From Saccharomycopsis fibuligera x Saccharomycopsis cf. fibuligera (taxonomy: Eukaryota > Ascomycota > Saccharomycetes > Ascoideales > Saccharomycopsidaceae): a stretch of 64,000 nucleotides of DNA. Location: positions 434,001-498,000 of the forward strand of contig CP012813.1 of assembly GCA_001936135.1 (NCBI GenBank), given 5' to 3'. The notes under the pieces are model-generated. The model made no database searches and was not told the origin of the DNA. It was given only the letters and a program-made list of their open reading frames with translations. How positions within the stretch are numbered: position 1 is the first letter of the stretch; every line of letters starts with the position of its first letter. Shown here piece by piece: positions 44,659 through 57,128 of the stretch. A program made the translations under genes and the position numbers.

Positions 44659-46433
44659 TGCGTGTGGTTTTATTAGATTTTAGGTTTGGTTCGGTTTGGG
44701 ACAGGTGAGGTGGTTGATGTAACAGTAACTACAATGACAACAGCAACAACAACAACACACACAAACACACTAAGAGACTAACAAAAGCGGTGAGACAATT
44801 TACTTTAGTCATTTCTTATCCAAAAAAAAAAAAAAAAAATTTTCTCGAGTTTCTCGGGTTTCCGCCGTTCTCGGCAAACTATACGTTGTGAGCCATGCCG
44901 CGCAGCACTGACGTTGGGAGAGCCGTTAAGATTAATTTTACAATCTTTCACAGACAGCATTGAAGCAGTCTTTAAGAATTATTATACCTTTATTCCAAAG
45001 GATTATTAATCCTCTATCTATTTAAACAGCCAGGAATGCTTATCTTACTCTGCGTGTGCCAAAGGGCTCTTGGACAGCATCTGCCATGAGTCTTTTGGGT
45101 AGCTTATAAAGAAAGGACCCGTGTATTTGGTGTCTTGTCATTCAAAAATTTCAATCTAATACAAACTAGAAATCTATATGAAGACCATCATCAACAACAT
45201 CAAAACAGTTTCCTTTTCAATATGTCGAATCTCACATTAGGAAAATGCTCCAAAATGAAGGTGGAAGGAGCTTTTTACTGTAACGTAGAAATGATAGGGG
45301 CCATTATTGCTGACAGAATCCAAAAGACCCCAACCATTTACATTGACTCAACCGCAATTGGAGGGTAGTGAGCCATTGCCTACCGCACTGTCATAAAATT
45401 AATCTTTTTATTGAATTTTTTTTTTTTTTTTTTTTTATAAGTGAATGAGTTTTAATTTACAGCTGTCACTCCAAAGTGTAAATATGGTAAGAGCTCAAGG
45501 TGGTCTTTAAGAGCGCTAATTGAATACAAATTGTAAGACGAGAAGTTTGACCATTTATTAAAGAAAGTTCATTGAAACAGTTCACTAGTAAACCAGGAAC
45601 CATTTCTAACTTTATAAAATAGGTGATCTTGATTTTGGGTCTCAATATTAGCGGCAGCATGTGATACTTGGATCACGTAGAATATTGTGGGGACCACATG
45701 TTGGGAAAGTAGGCTGTGACCGTGAAATTTCATTTATTCTTTATGCAAAGTCGTGGTAAGCCAAAGCCAAGCTTTGCCAAAAATTTGGAAAATTTAACCG
45801 TTGCCAAATGTGCTGGAACAAGCTTATATTTGAGTTGCGGCAGAAAGTATTGTCTAAACCTGGTTATTGGAAAGCAGATCGATGATGATTTGAAAGAGTG
45901 CTCTTGGATTTAGAGGTAAGAATGTAGGCGCATTGCAGAGCTTTACATTTTTTATCTATGATTATTTCTTTTGAAACAAAGCGATTTTAACATTAAATAA
46001 AAGTTTAAAACGTAAATATAGGCAAATAACTAACTATAAATTGTAATAAGATTAAAGTAAAAGAAAGGAAAAGAAAAAAAATCATATAATAAAATAAGTA
46101 AACTCAAAAATAAACTAAAATAAAAGCAAAGAATCAAACGTAATATGGAAACATATGATAATAGAGAAAAAAAGAAACAAAATATAAACAAAGGCAAATG
46201 TGAATCTAATTATAGTGATAAAAAAAGCTTGAAAAAAAAAAAAAAAAAGATAAATCAGTAGCACAACATGAAAACACAAAACAGGGTGAACAAAATTGAA
46301 GTAAAAACCAGAAAAAAACAAACTATTGTATATATATAAATAAAAAAATTAAACAAGTACGTTACTCTTCATCCATAGCCTTTGACATCAACGTCAACAT
46401 TAGCCAAATTTATTCTTTCATAATCAATCAAAC
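44659..46433. other. gap between URA5 start and CLA4 stop
   Basis: A 1.78-kb gap, both neighbours on minus. It includes the URA5 promoter, an A run (44,822-44,839), a T run (45,417-45,437) and small open frames, of which one is listed at low confidence. A second one (45,740-45,913) has a similar Cys content but no support. Confidence 0.5.
45222..45368 (+). CDS. short ORF, doubtful
   Basis: A 48-residue frame starting MSNLTLGKCSKMKVEGAFYC, followed by hydrophobic and polar residues to STAIGG. It lies in the gap between URA5 and CLA4, about 120 bp downstream of TATA-like sequence (CTTATAAAG near 45,100). No family recognised. It could be a small protein or chance. Confidence 0.2.
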   Translation: MSNLTLGKCSKMKVEGAFYCNVEMIGAIIADRIQKTPTIYIDSTAIGG

Positions 46434-49391
46434 CTAATGTCCATTATTCTTCATTTTCCAATTCAACAAATTACTCAAATCGCGAACGGGACAAGCTTGT
46501 CTAATAAAATCATGTTCCAACAATTCATCAGTATTTGCTCTATAACGGACATCCACACAAAGACAAATACTCAAAAATTTCTTGATATCATCACTCAATG
46601 CCCCTGGGTCCTTAAGCTTTGGTGTACCATGCGTAGCAATCAAATATAATGCTTTCAACGGTTCTTCATCCAAATAAGGTGGCTGGCCTTCAATCATTTC
46701 AATAGTCATGATACCGAGCGACCAAACGTCAACTTTTTCGTCGTATTCTTTTTGCTTAACGACTTCAGGAGCCATCCAGTATGGTGTACCCACCATAGTT
46801 GCTCTTTTGGAACGTTGATCAGTTAATTTGGCACAAAAACCAAAATCGGTGATTTTCACATTACCAGTGCTATCAAGCAACACATTATCTGATTTGATAT
46901 CTCTGTGAATAATATGTTTACGATGCAAATTTTGTAAACCTTGGATGGTTTGTAAACAAATTGAAGAGATTTGGGGTTCAGTAATCTTACCCGAGTTATT
47001 ATCAATGACGTCAGTTAATGAGCCACCTTCCATGTATTCCATGATCACCCAAAGTTCGTTACTTCCTCTTAAATAAGCTTCAAGGAAATTAACAATGTTT
47101 TTATGTTGAGAATCCTTCATCACCAAAATTTCATTAACAATCAATTCTTTACGCGGCTGAGCACTCAAATCCATTTGCTTAATGGCCACTTTAGCACCAT
47201 TACGTTTCAAAGACTTGGCCAAATACACTGATCCAGAAGCACCTTGACCAACACGTTCAATCATTTGGAAATATGGTTTCGGATCAATGTTTATGACTAC
47301 TGATCTTAACTTAGCCATGATTTGGGATTCAGTCATGGTAGAGATCCGTTTTTCCACTTCAGCTGGGAGTTTTTTGCCTTGTTGTTGCTGTTTGGCTTGT
47401 TGTTGAAGTTTTTGTTGAGTCTTTTGAATGTATTCTTCTTTGCTCATTTGTTCTTGGCCCTTATTGTTGTTGTTGTTAGATGGATGAACTGGTGGGGCAG
47501 ACCCTGGAACTGGCTTCATTTGTTGTTTTTGCTGAGGTTGTTGAGTTCTTTGTTGCTGCTGTTGTTGTTGCAACTTCTGCTGATGTAACTGTTGCTGGTA
47601 TTGTTGTTGTTGATGGTACTGTTGTTGAGCTCTTTGTTGTTGCTGTTGTTGCAATGCTTTCTGTTTTTCAATCATCTTACTGGATTCATTAGAGTACTTT
47701 GCACTGCTGTTGTTGCTGCTGCTTGGAGCGAGTGGTGGTTGCCTGGCACTTGCGATTGGTGCAGTTGTAACTCCTGGTGCGTTTGGTTGAGGTTTTTGAC
47801 GTGATGCAGAAGCCACTGGAATCTTTTGATTAGCTGCCTTTGGAGGAGCAGGAGCTCTTCTCATTGGAATCAAATCATTATTGTTATTAGCAGCTGCTGA
47901 AGCGGTACCAGAAGCGTTTGCAGCAGCAGAGCTGGCACCAACGGGACCTTTTTGGAAAGCAGCCTTGCCGGGAGCAGGTGGAGCTTTTCTTGAAGGAGTG
48001 AAATCTTTATTACCAGCTACAGGAGCGGCAGATCCAACTGGTGCGGTATTACTTCTCAAATTTAATGGCTTGATCAAATCTTCGGGTTCATTAACGTTAT
48101 TGTTGCTTGGAGTCTTACGTAAATTGAATGGTTTTAATCCGGCATTTGGATCTAAACTAACACTGCTACCATTGAGTTTAGAAGCACTATTGTTATTATG
48201 ACTGTACAAATTGTTTGGAGCGCTTGGTTTGCGAAGACTAGATTCGGAGATTTTATCCAATTTAGATGAAGATGATGATAATGAAGTTTGAGAAGCAGCC
48301 AAGTATGGATTACCAGCGGCATTCAAAATTGCATCTGGTACTTTAGTAGGCTCACCATTGCCTCCACCATTGACGGCAGCGTAAAATTCTAATGCTTCAA
48401 TAACGGCGCTCGGATCTTTGGACCAATCTTCGTCAGTAATTTTCGAATTATCCAATAACTTTTTCCAAGTATCAGGCAAACCAACAAGGCCACCGCTATT
48501 TGGGTCAAATCCAACATGCACTTTGTGAGTGAAATTTGAAGGCCCTGAGACTGAATTTTGGGAAAATACTTTGGCCGCTGCAGCTGCTTTAGCAGCTGAA
48601 CTATTAGTATTGTTGAATGATGCTGATTTCAATCCAAGGGTATTAGCAGGACAGTGCGACCAGATGTCATTTATCCATGATTTTACTTCAATATCATTTT
48701 TCGCACTAACATTAACCAAATTGTTCTCTTTGGCATAATTAATTTGGAAACAATAGGGCTTATTTAGCTGCACTTTGAGAATCTTATTTATTGTGTTCAA
48801 GTTGAGTTTCTGCGAAATGAGTGAATCATTGTTGAAATAATCAACGCCATCTCCTTTACCATCATTGAAATTATTTAGCTGAGGATTGGACAAATTCTTG
48901 ATAATGATGGAAGATGACTGAGAAGCGCTGTTATCGTTGCTCTTTACCGCTTTGTAAAAAGTTAAATCTTTAGAAGTGAGAATTAAAAATTTCTTGGTCC
49001 ATTTGCTGAAAATCATGCCTTCTTCTTTGACGTAAACAAAACCTTGTTTCAATATTTGCGACTGTAGTGGCTGAATCTTGTATGTGTTGGTGTTTGGTGA
49101 AAGAGGGCCCAAGGAAACTTTGGAATTAAATTGGTAAGCGCTGCCTGCACCGGCACTACTTTGAGAGCTTGTATTAGAAGTGGTGTGTGATATGTTTGAG
49201 TAGGAGGCCGAACCGCCAGAAGAAGACTTGTTGTTGATATTGTTACTAGCGCTACGACTAGTTGAGGTGCCTCCACCACCAGGAGTGGACGGTCTTGAAG
49301 AAGAGCCATTTTTTGATGGGGGCTGAGGAGGCTTTCTTGGGTTTGAGAATGCGTCGGGGTCGTAATGAGAAGCAGTAGCAGAGAGTGACAT
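46434..49391 (-). CDS. CLA4: PAK-family protein kinase Cla4
   Basis: A 985-residue kinase with the full Cla4 layout. A PH domain (about residues 112-250; GFVYVKEEGMIFSKWTKKFL) recruits it to membranes; a CRIB/p21-binding domain (about 283-325; THKVHVGFDPNSGGLVGLP) binds Cdc42-GTP. A long disordered linker follows, with polyproline/Ala-rich sequence and large Gln runs (about 585-680). The kinase domain occupies about 705-965: GQGASGSVYLA, VAIKQMDL, HRDIKSDNVLL, DFGFCAKL and GTPYWMAPEV. The PH domain separates Cla4/Skm1 from Ste20. Cla4 acts with Cdc42 in septin assembly, polarised growth and, in Candida, hyphal development. The unspliced ATG-started frame is complete. Confidence 0.96.
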   Translation of the reverse strand: MSLSATASHYDPDAFSNPRKPPQPPSKNGSSSRPSTPGGGGTSTSRSASNNINNKSSSGGSASYSNISHTTSNTSSQSSAGAGSAYQFNSKVSLGPLSPNTNTYKIQPLQSQILKQGFVYVKEEGMIFSKWTKKFLILTSKDLTFYKAVKSNDNSASQSSSIIIKNLSNPQLNNFNDGKGDGVDYFNNDSLISQKLNLNTINKILKVQLNKPYCFQINYAKENNLVNVSAKNDIEVKSWINDIWSHCPANTLGLKSASFNNTNSSAAKAAAAAKVFSQNSVSGPSNFTHKVHVGFDPNSGGLVGLPDTWKKLLDNSKITDEDWSKDPSAVIEALEFYAAVNGGGNGEPTKVPDAILNAAGNPYLAASQTSLSSSSSKLDKISESSLRKPSAPNNLYSHNNNSASKLNGSSVSLDPNAGLKPFNLRKTPSNNNVNEPEDLIKPLNLRSNTAPVGSAAPVAGNKDFTPSRKAPPAPGKAAFQKGPVGASSAAANASGTASAAANNNNDLIPMRRAPAPPKAANQKIPVASASRQKPQPNAPGVTTAPIASARQPPLAPSSSNNSSAKYSNESSKMIEKQKALQQQQQQRAQQQYHQQQQYQQQLHQQKLQQQQQQQRTQQPQQKQQMKPVPGSAPPVHPSNNNNNKGQEQMSKEEYIQKTQQKLQQQAKQQQQGKKLPAEVEKRISTMTESQIMAKLRSVVINIDPKPYFQMIERVGQGASGSVYLAKSLKRNGAKVAIKQMDLSAQPRKELIVNEILVMKDSQHKNIVNFLEAYLRGSNELWVIMEYMEGGSLTDVIDNNSGKITEPQISSICLQTIQGLQNLHRKHIIHRDIKSDNVLLDSTGNVKITDFGFCAKLTDQRSKRATMVGTPYWMAPEVVKQKEYDEKVDVWSLGIMTIEMIEGQPPYLDEEPLKALYLIATHGTPKLKDPGALSDDIKKFLSICLCVDVRYRANTDELLEHDFIRQACPVRDLSNLLNWKMKNNGH

Positions 49392-51816
49392 ATTTGTTTG
49401 GAGTATATATATATGAGTATGAGGTTATGCAGATAAAGTTAGCCAGGTGTTTTGTTTTTATTTTTTCTTATGGATTGCGACGTCCGCGACAAGAAAATTG
49501 TGGAAAAAAATATATGCGGTGATAAAGACTAACTGACTTTTTGGGAGGGGGAGGAACTGTCTAGATGCTGGCCTATTTGAGAGCAGAATGGGTGTGGTAA
49601 GCAAGAGAGAGAGGACGATATTGTTCCAATATGACTATAATACACCAAATATCGCACTAGCTAAAGCAAAATGAAAGATAGCGCCAAAGTGACAATTTCG
49701 TCGCCCAACAGAAAAAATCAGAAAGAAAAGGGGGGCGGTATAAAATGCACTTGCTAGCAAATATGTGAAAGACAGACTGGCAGTTGAAAACGAAACGACA
49801 GTGGCTGGACAAGAATACAAAAAAAAAAAAGCCAAAGAGAGTCAGCGAAGCGCTAAGGGTTGTGAACGGGGTATAGTAAGTGAAAGAGAATGGGATAAAT
49901 GGGTAATTGGATTGGTGTCTGTGATGAAGGCGAGTGTGGGAAGCGAAAGTCGGAGCGACGATACAAGAAAAAGTGGTGAGTTTAACACGTCCGCGCGTAG
50001 CGGTTTGTCCACGATTAATGGAGCAAATCGCCCTTTCTGATATATCACGGGGCTCATAACCCGTATGAGACAATAGCCTTGCCTTTCCTGGTAATATTAT
50101 AATGATATGCTACGGTGAAAGGATTACGGTCCTTAGACACAGTCCTTAGACACAGTCTTTAGAGATGATGAACATGGCGCGTTGTTGTATAGTGTGCTGC
50201 GTAAAAGAACATAGCATGGGCAGTCTGGTGCTACAGTACACCTAACGCTAACAATGCAATTCACCATCAATACAGAGCAGTATACTGGCATAGTGAGTGG
50301 TGATTGTTCTTCCGGAAGCACTCTAATCAGTATTCGGAAGAAGTGCTACAGTGTGTTTTGTGTATCATGTTGTAGCATATACGCGCTGTCTCCACAGGCA
50401 CCGCAGGGTACCCCCTTACCCAGCCCATAGATACCGCTGGGATGGGTTCAACACTGTACTTAATCCTATAACATGATATACATACACTATCTCGTTTCCA
50501 CACAACAAGGGATACACTATATAGGCTACTATCACTTACTTCTTATTGCAACACCTGCTTATATTGTGCACATCAGCGATAACCGCCTACCACATACAGT
50601 TCACCACCTCCCTCCTGTCCGAAGCCAGGCAGGGTCACCCTTTTTCCTCCACATTTTTCCCCCTTCTCAATTTTCAGCCAACCAAAAAAAAAAATACTAT
50701 AAAAACCACCGGAAAAAAATTTCGTTCATCTACATTTTTGTTCTTTTTTTTTTCCTTTTTTTTTTTCAGCAACCAATAACTTTTGCCTTCTTTGGGGCCC
50801 TGCTTGCGGCTCTACCTGAATGGGTAGTTAGCTACTTGCAGATAAACGTGGCCTCGAAGAAACTTGTGTTTTTCCCTTAATTGGGAGCACTCGTTGGGAT
50901 ATAAATTATTTCCTGGATTACTCCACATCGTTGAACTGCCCTTTTGGGCTTGAGTGTTTGAGCGGTACTTTAATCACCTTCCTACATTTTTTTTGTCTTT
51001 TTTCTGTTTATAAGATTTTTTTTTTTTTTTTTTTGGCTGTTGCGATGTAAGCTAAGCTATGCTTGAGTTTGCTGAGTTTGTTATAACTCTGGTAACTTGT
51101 ACTACTCGAAACGAGTCTCGATTTTGTTCACTGACTCTCAAAGTCGCTTGTATGCCAATTGCGCTTTATTGAATTTTAACACAGTCTAGCGAATTTAAAA
51201 AATTACGCTTTGAGCCGAATTGGTTCTCAACTGCGAGAATTTTGGTCATTGAAATCGGTATTGATCATTCACGTTACTCTTAATGATGTTTGTCAATATT
51301 ACTTCGAACAGCAGTCAGAGTTTTGGTTTTGTATAGCCTGCACCCCTACTGAGTACGCCCCAACGAGATTGAATGGTTATATTTATACATGACACGCTAC
51401 TGAATACTTTGGCCTAATGATTCTCTTGCATAGTTTCCAGATTTAAGATGATGTATTTTCTTGATTTGTAAAGATTTTATTCCAGAAGTCGTTGGGTTGA
51501 TAGGAAAGTAGCTACCGGTGCATTTTTAACAATACTAACCGTTTTGCCATATAAAGAGAATCAAAGTACTAATAGAAGTGATGAGATAAGTAACATTGAA
51601 ATTAGATCTGTATTTTTATTTAGTAGAAATTAGCAAAGTACAATGAATATAGCAACAAGCAGAAATAAGAAAAACTGAAGCGACAAAAGTGAAGAAATAA
51701 ATAAATAAAGATGAGTATACTTTTCTGGCGGACATTTTGGAATCAGGAATATTAACTGTATATAAATACCAACTTGGATAAAACAAAATCAAAACTGATT
51801 GTAATTTTATATCTAA
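49392..51816. other. CLA4 promoter region and GCV2 3' flank
   Basis: A 2.4-kb gap, both genes on minus. Open stretches such as 50,473-50,880 run through T/A-rich and polypyrimidine DNA and are not convincing. T runs at 50,744-50,766 and 51,016-51,034; a TACTAAC motif at 51,532 has no donor. Confidence 0.5.
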
Positions 51817-54800
51817 TCACTCTTCCTGACCTTTGGCAACTTCCTCAACGCTTGGACAAGTACACAATAAATTCATGTCTCCGTAAGTATCATCCACTCT
51901 ACAAACAGTTGGCCATGATTTTGCCTGTTTAAGATGAGGTAATGGGTAGCCAGCTAATTCTCTATCATATCCTCTTTCTTCAAAATCTTTGGAACTGATC
52001 AAATCTTGTAATGAATGTGGTGCATAGCTCAACACATTACCCCATGGTTCACCAGCAATTTTAGCATCAATTTCTTTTCTAATACTAATTAACGAATCGA
52101 CGAAACGGTCCAATTCGGCTAAATTTTCAGATTCTGTTGGTTCCACCATCAACGTATTAGCCACTGGGAAAGACATGGTTGGTCCATGGAATCCATAATC
52201 TTGCAATCTCTTAGCAACATCAATGGCTTCAACGCCGAGTGGCTTGAATCCTCTCAAGTCAATAATGAATTCATGGCCACAATGCGTCATCCCCGTTTTT
52301 TCATTTATAAACATAATATCGTAATGATCTTGTAAACGGCGCATCATATAATTGGCATTTAACATGGCAATAACCGAGGAGTACGGTAATCCTGTTGCTC
52401 CCATGAGCTTGATGTAAGCGTAGGAAATTGGCAAAATTGAAGCAGAGCCATATGGAGCAGAAGAAACTGGATGAATGCCTGAACCGCTAGTAGCATTAGT
52501 CTGAATTATTGGATGATCAGGTAAAAATTTCACCAAATGTTGTTTAACGCAAATAGGTCCCACCCCAGGCCCACCACCACCGTGAGGAATACTAAAAGTT
52601 TTGTGTAAATTCAAATGACACACATCAGCGCCCAAATCACCTGGAGAAGTTAACCCAACTTGAGCATTCATATTGGCTCCATCCAAATAAACTTGGCCAC
52701 CATGTTTGTGAACAATATCAATAGCGGTGCGTACACCCGGTTCAAAAAGGCCATAGGTAGATGGATAAGTAATCATTACTGCTGCTAAATTATCAGCATG
52801 TTTCTTGGCTTTTGATTCCAAGTCCTCCAAATTCAATGAACCATCAAAGTTACACTTCACTGGCACAACTTTTAAACCAGCCATGGTGGCACTAGCTGGG
52901 TTAGTACCGTGAGCACTAACTGGGATCAAGCAAATATCACGTCGCTGTTGACCAATGCTTTCCAAATATGATTTGATAACGGTAAGACCAGTGAATTCAC
53001 CTTGAGCACCAGAGTTTGGCATAATCGTGGTTCCATCAAATCCAGTAATGTCAGCCAAATCTTTCTCCAACTCGGTAATAAGTTCAGTATAGCCCTCGGC
53101 TTGATCTTTTGGTGCAAATGGATGCAAGTTGGCAAATTCAGGCCATGATACTGGGATCATTTCCACTGCACTGTTTAATTTCATGGTACACGAACCCAAA
53201 GTGATCATTGAGTCAGCAAGTGACAAATCTTTGTTTTGCAAGTTATGCAAGTATCTCATCATTGATGTTTCGGAATGGTATTTATTGAAAACTTCATTGG
53301 TCAAGTATGGATATTGAGCTTCATCTCTTTGTAAAGAGGTGTCAACTTCTGCGGCTGAAAAGGCACTGAAAAGTGCATCCTTGGTGGTATCTTTGCCAGT
53401 GAATAACTTGATCAAGTTGGCTAAATCAGCTTCTTTGATAGTTTCGTCAAGAGAAACAGAAATAGTAGCATCATCGACTTTGAATAAATTAATACCGTAT
53501 TCTTTTACTGCAGTGGCTAAGAGCTCACCAGCATTACTTCCAGCCAACTTGATGGTCAATGTATCAAACCAAGTAGTATTGACGATTTCGTGCTGGGAGC
53601 TTTCTCTGATGTACTGAGCCAAAACGCTGGTGAGTTTAAAAACTCTAGTAGCAATCTTTTTCAACCCCTTTGGACCATGATACACTGCATAATTGGCAGC
53701 CATATTGGCCAAAAGCGCTTGAGCGGTACAAATGTTAGAAGTAGCTTTTTCTCTCTTGATGTGTTGTTCTCTAGTTTGCAAGGCTAATCTATATGCACGG
53801 TTTCCCAATCTATCTTTAGAAATACCAACAATTCTACCTGGAATTTTTCTATTCAATTGTTCAACAACAGATAAAAAGCCAGCATGGGGTCCGCCGTAAC
53901 CTAATGGCACACCAAATCTTTGAGACGAACCCAAAGCAATGTCAGCACTGAATGCGCTTGGAGGCTTGATGACAGTCAAGGCAAGCAAGTCAGTAGCCAC
54001 AGCAAAAAGACCTTTCTCTTTGTGAATCAAATCGCTCAACTCTTGAAACTTGGTGTAAATTTCACCATTACTAGCTGGGTATTGAGCCAAAATACCACAC
54101 ACAGATTTGATTTCTTTCTTTAATATTTCAATGGCACTAGGGTCTGTAGTCAAATCAAGCACTTTCAAGTCGAGGTTCAAACTTTTGGCTCTGGACTCCA
54201 ATACTGCAAGGGTTTGTGGGTGGATGTTGGAATCCACCACATAGGTAGGCTTCTTCTTCTTGGTGAAATTGTATGACAAGATCATTGCCTCTGCGGCAGC
54301 AGTTCCTTCATCCAATAACGAGGCATTGGCTACAGGTAACCCAGTGAGATCAGCAATGGCAGTTTGATAATTCAAAAGTGATTCTAATCTACCCTGGGAG
54401 ATTTCTGGCTGATATGGAGTATATGAGGTGTACCATTCAGGAGCCTCAAACAAGTTTCTTTGGATCACCGGTGGAACTATGGTACCATAGTAACCTTTAC
54501 CAATGTATGACTTGAGAATCTTGTTCTTGGAGCCGATTTTTTTCAAGTGGTCCAACAATTCAGATTCGGAGTATCCGTCCTTTGGCTCGACCTGCAACGG
54601 ACGCTTAACAAGAATGTTTTCCGGGACCACGGATTTGATAAAGTCATCCAAGTCCTTGTATCCAAGAGTTTTTAGCTGGTAAGCAACCTCTTTTTCATTA
54701 GGACCCAAGTGGCGGCGCTGGAAAGTGTCTAGCGGTCTCAAGTTGTGCAATGCGTCATTGGAATTGTAGATTCGAGCAAAGTTGGAAGATGAGACATCCG

Positions 54801-54951
54801 TTATGGCAGCGGATGAGTTAAATCTAGCAGAATTAGCCAAACGAGGAGCAATAGCAGCGGCTCTTATGGCAGATCTTGTAGTCAATCTCAAAGCGCCGGT
54901 ATTAAGCGCCGGAGTGGATCTGATCAATCTGTGGGCGTGAGCTCTCAACAT
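51817..54951 (-). CDS. GCV2: mitochondrial glycine decarboxylase (P protein)
   Basis: A 1,044-residue PLP enzyme of the glycine cleavage complex. The ATG at 54,951 starts a basic, Arg/Ala-rich presequence ([20 protein letters not shown]...) typical of mitochondrial import, ending around residues 45-55. The N-terminal half starts with TFQRRHLGP and has [14 protein letters not shown] and GGPHAGFL. The C-terminal half has the PLP-binding Lys784 in [20 protein letters not shown], with STYGLFEPG and [10 protein letters not shown] ahead of it. The P protein decarboxylates glycine and passes the aminomethyl group to the lipoyl H protein, yielding one-carbon units. Length fits the yeast enzyme. In-frame codons upstream of 54,951 contain no ATG. 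Three TGACTC motifs lie upstream. Confidence 0.97.
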   Translation of the reverse strand: MLRAHAHRLIRSTPALNTGALRLTTRSAIRAAAIAPRLANSARFNSSAAITDVSSSNFARIYNSNDALHNLRPLDTFQRRHLGPNEKEVAYQLKTLGYKDLDDFIKSVVPENILVKRPLQVEPKDGYSESELLDHLKKIGSKNKILKSYIGKGYYGTIVPPVIQRNLFEAPEWYTSYTPYQPEISQGRLESLLNYQTAIADLTGLPVANASLLDEGTAAAEAMILSYNFTKKKKPTYVVDSNIHPQTLAVLESRAKSLNLDLKVLDLTTDPSAIEILKKEIKSVCGILAQYPASNGEIYTKFQELSDLIHKEKGLFAVATDLLALTVIKPPSAFSADIALGSSQRFGVPLGYGGPHAGFLSVVEQLNRKIPGRIVGISKDRLGNRAYRLALQTREQHIKREKATSNICTAQALLANMAANYAVYHGPKGLKKIATRVFKLTSVLAQYIRESSQHEIVNTTWFDTLTIKLAGSNAGELLATAVKEYGINLFKVDDATISVSLDETIKEADLANLIKLFTGKDTTKDALFSAFSAAEVDTSLQRDEAQYPYLTNEVFNKYHSETSMMRYLHNLQNKDLSLADSMITLGSCTMKLNSAVEMIPVSWPEFANLHPFAPKDQAEGYTELITELEKDLADITGFDGTTIMPNSGAQGEFTGLTVIKSYLESIGQQRRDICLIPVSAHGTNPASATMAGLKVVPVKCNFDGSLNLEDLESKAKKHADNLAAVMITYPSTYGLFEPGVRTAIDIVHKHGGQVYLDGANMNAQVGLTSPGDLGADVCHLNLHKTFSIPHGGGGPGVGPICVKQHLVKFLPDHPIIQTNATSGSGIHPVSSAPYGSASILPISYAYIKLMGATGLPYSSVIAMLNANYMMRRLQDHYDIMFINEKTGMTHCGHEFIIDLRGFKPLGVEAIDVAKRLQDYGFHGPTMSFPVANTLMVEPTESENLAELDRFVDSLISIRKEIDAKIAGEPWGNVLSYAPHSLQDLISSKDFEERGYDRELAGYPLPHLKQAKSWPTVCRVDDTYGDMNLLCTCPSVEEVAKGQEE

Positions 54952-55729
54952 GGTGGTGGGGTGGAGATGTATGCAGCAGCAGCAAAGAAGAAAAAAGTGT
55001 GGAGTGAGCCCGACCAAAGCAAGAGAGGCGGCGATGAGTAGCAAGACAGAAGAAAACGAAGAAAGCGGTTGAAGAAAGGATAATTAAATGAAGAAGAACA
55101 GGAAAGAATTAGAAGAAAAAGAAAGATTGGTCAGAGAAAAGGAAGTGAAAAATCAAAGTATAAAAATCATCAAGACTAAAATTTTGCAGTGAAATGGGAC
55201 ATAATTGATACGCCAGTTGGGTTATCACTCGCTCTGTTAGCTAGCGTGGAGGCCCCATCGCATCGCTTATTATTATGGTTATTATTAGTGCCAAGTACTA
55301 GCTGTGTACTGCGTAGCATGCTGCGTAATGTACTTTGGCTATCAGCGCCTGTTTCCTCCCGGGGCCAGAGTCACAAAAGTAATAAAACAAACTTTTGACT
55401 CGGGAACATTGTCATGTGAGTTTGGCTACTTTTATGACTCGGGAATACGGCCGAGTCAGATTCGAGCGCTAAGCCCAATGGAGGCCACCATGGCTAACCA
55501 AGATCTCTAGGACCGATAGTCGACTAAAACACTGATACAAAATGTGATAATGCTAATTTCAATAGCCATAGTTCTTCAGCTTCGAATGCTTGCCCATTTT
55601 CACCATCGCTTTAACTATATTAGATCTTCTCATGCTCATGAAGTTACAGGCTGCTACCGTTGGTTTTAGCCGCATGGTATTTCATCGATCGATAAAATCC
55701 CGAGGTAGCCTGCAGCTCCTTTGCTCCAG

Positions 55730-55760
<31 letters not shown>

Positions 55761-56407
55761 GTTATTTGTTATTTTTTTTTCTTTTTTTTACTCATATGTG
55801 GTTATGACTGATTGTGGGTATGCTTTGTATGCACTGTTTTAATAGGTGAACTCCTGTTGCCTCGTGGGGGTCTTTGAAGAGCCAGGCAGTGCTGGTCTTC
55901 TCGCCGAAAGCGCTGTGGTAGTCTTCTGTACTATGTCCCTAGTCTCCCCTACTCAGTCTTCTGACACAAATAAAAATACCCATTCTATAATTTTATGTCT
56001 TTCAACTCAGGCCCCTTTTAACATGTTAGCCAAAAGGAAAAAACGTATAGTAACAGTAACACCATTTAAGTCTTCATAGTGAAAGTTCCTTTCACATGTA
56101 TGTCAAGTTTTGTTGAGTGCTGCGGTCTGCAAAGCGATAAGAAATTGACCCACGTCCATGGTGCTGCTCAGAAAGGATGCGGGTTCATAACCATCATTCC
56201 AATTTTTTCAAGGCACGATATTTCAACATGTCTGGCACCTACTCTTTATACAAACCAAAATTACAGCTGGTCCTTGGATTTACAGTTGCATGTACAAAAT
56301 GTTATGGCGGCCTTATCACAATTCTAACTTTTATTACACTTTAAAATTATGTTATCTTATTTTTCTTATCATTTATTTTATCTATCCTTTCTATTGCTAA
56401 TCTGGGT
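54952..56407. other. GCV2 upstream region
   Basis: A 1.46-kb stretch with the GCV2 promoter on minus. It holds the TGACTC cluster (55,396-55,458), a T run (55,730-55,755) and no coding signal. To the right it merges with repeat DNA. Confidence 0.5.
55396..55458. promoter_or_regulatory. TGACTC cluster (Bas1/Gcn4-type) upstream of GCV2
   Basis: TGACTC occurs at 55,396-55,401 and 55,435-55,440, both inside the longer identical string TGACTCGGGAA, and as GAGTCA at 55,453-55,458. The cluster is about 445-510 bp upstream of the GCV2 ATG. In S. cerevisiae, TGACTC is bound by Bas1 (and, with an extra A, Gcn4), which regulate the GCV genes and one-carbon metabolism. The match of motif and target gene is suggestive. 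Confidence 0.5.
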
Positions 56408-57040
56408 TCTTAGTGAGTAAAAATCTCACACTGCTACTGGTCGTGAGACCAGTAGCGGCTTTTTTTTCACACACAATATCGATTTATTATTTCTATATAA
56501 ACGATACACAATATAGTCTTATAAACTTATCTATATAGTATATATGACGAACATTGAGTTCTAAACCAACAAACCTGAATACAGTTAATTAGTATTTATT
56601 ACTAAATAACTTCGCGGATCTTTTATCTTGGAGCAAGATACACGTATTTACTACTATTAATCGCGAATCAATAATATGTTTTGTATTCAGTCTGATTATT
56701 ATTTAAAGAGGGTCAAACCCAATATTTTTATATATTTATTATTACTTATATTTGGAAATATAAGGCTTTAGAATCAAATAATGGACTCTAAAGATACAAA
56801 AGACTTCCAAGTCCGGAAATATACATTATAGTTTAGTTGTTATTATATAGGAGAAACTTATACAAGTGAAAACCCCGTTAGTATTAGTTAGAATTTAGTG
56901 GATCAGTTGGATTTGAAATAGATATAAAAGAGATTTTAGTCTAGGATGGTTGATATTTTGGTTTTTGAGGGTCATTGATTTGTTGTTGACAGATAAAAGA
57001 TAAAGGGTCTCACTTCAATACAATCTTCTACTCACTAAGA
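56408..57040. mobile_element. old repeat copy A with inverted 12-bp ends
   Basis: This segment shares two blocks with copy B: 56,470-56,506 matches 57,361-57,397 over 37 bp exactly, and 56,868-56,890 matches 57,480-57,502 over 23 bp exactly. TCTTAGTGAGTA at 56,408-56,419 is repeated inverted at 57,029-57,040, so these could be its ends. It has no coding capacity visible. Family unresolved: a solo LTR beside a tRNA gene or a poly(A)-tailed retroposon on minus (a T run precedes both copies on plus) are both possible. It looks old and degraded. Confidence 0.5.
56431..56467 (+). other. strong stem-loop followed by T run
   Basis: GCTACTGGTC and GACCAGTAGC pair perfectly over 10 bp across a GTGA loop (56,433-56,456), extendable by a wobble and a C-G pair. 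GGC and a run of eight T follow. It resembles an RNA terminator or processing hairpin. Which transcript would use it is unknown. Confidence 0.45.
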
Positions 57041-57128
57041 TAACACTAATGTGTTATCTAATTCATTACCGTTGTGATGTAATAAATAAGACTAGAGATT
57101 GGAAAACCTTGAAATTTGAACTTCTCGA

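Noticed and set aside
50473-50880. 135-codon plus-strand ORF
   Set aside because: It runs through polypyrimidine and A/T runs, starts upstream of any promoter logic, and has no protein-like composition until its last 35 codons.
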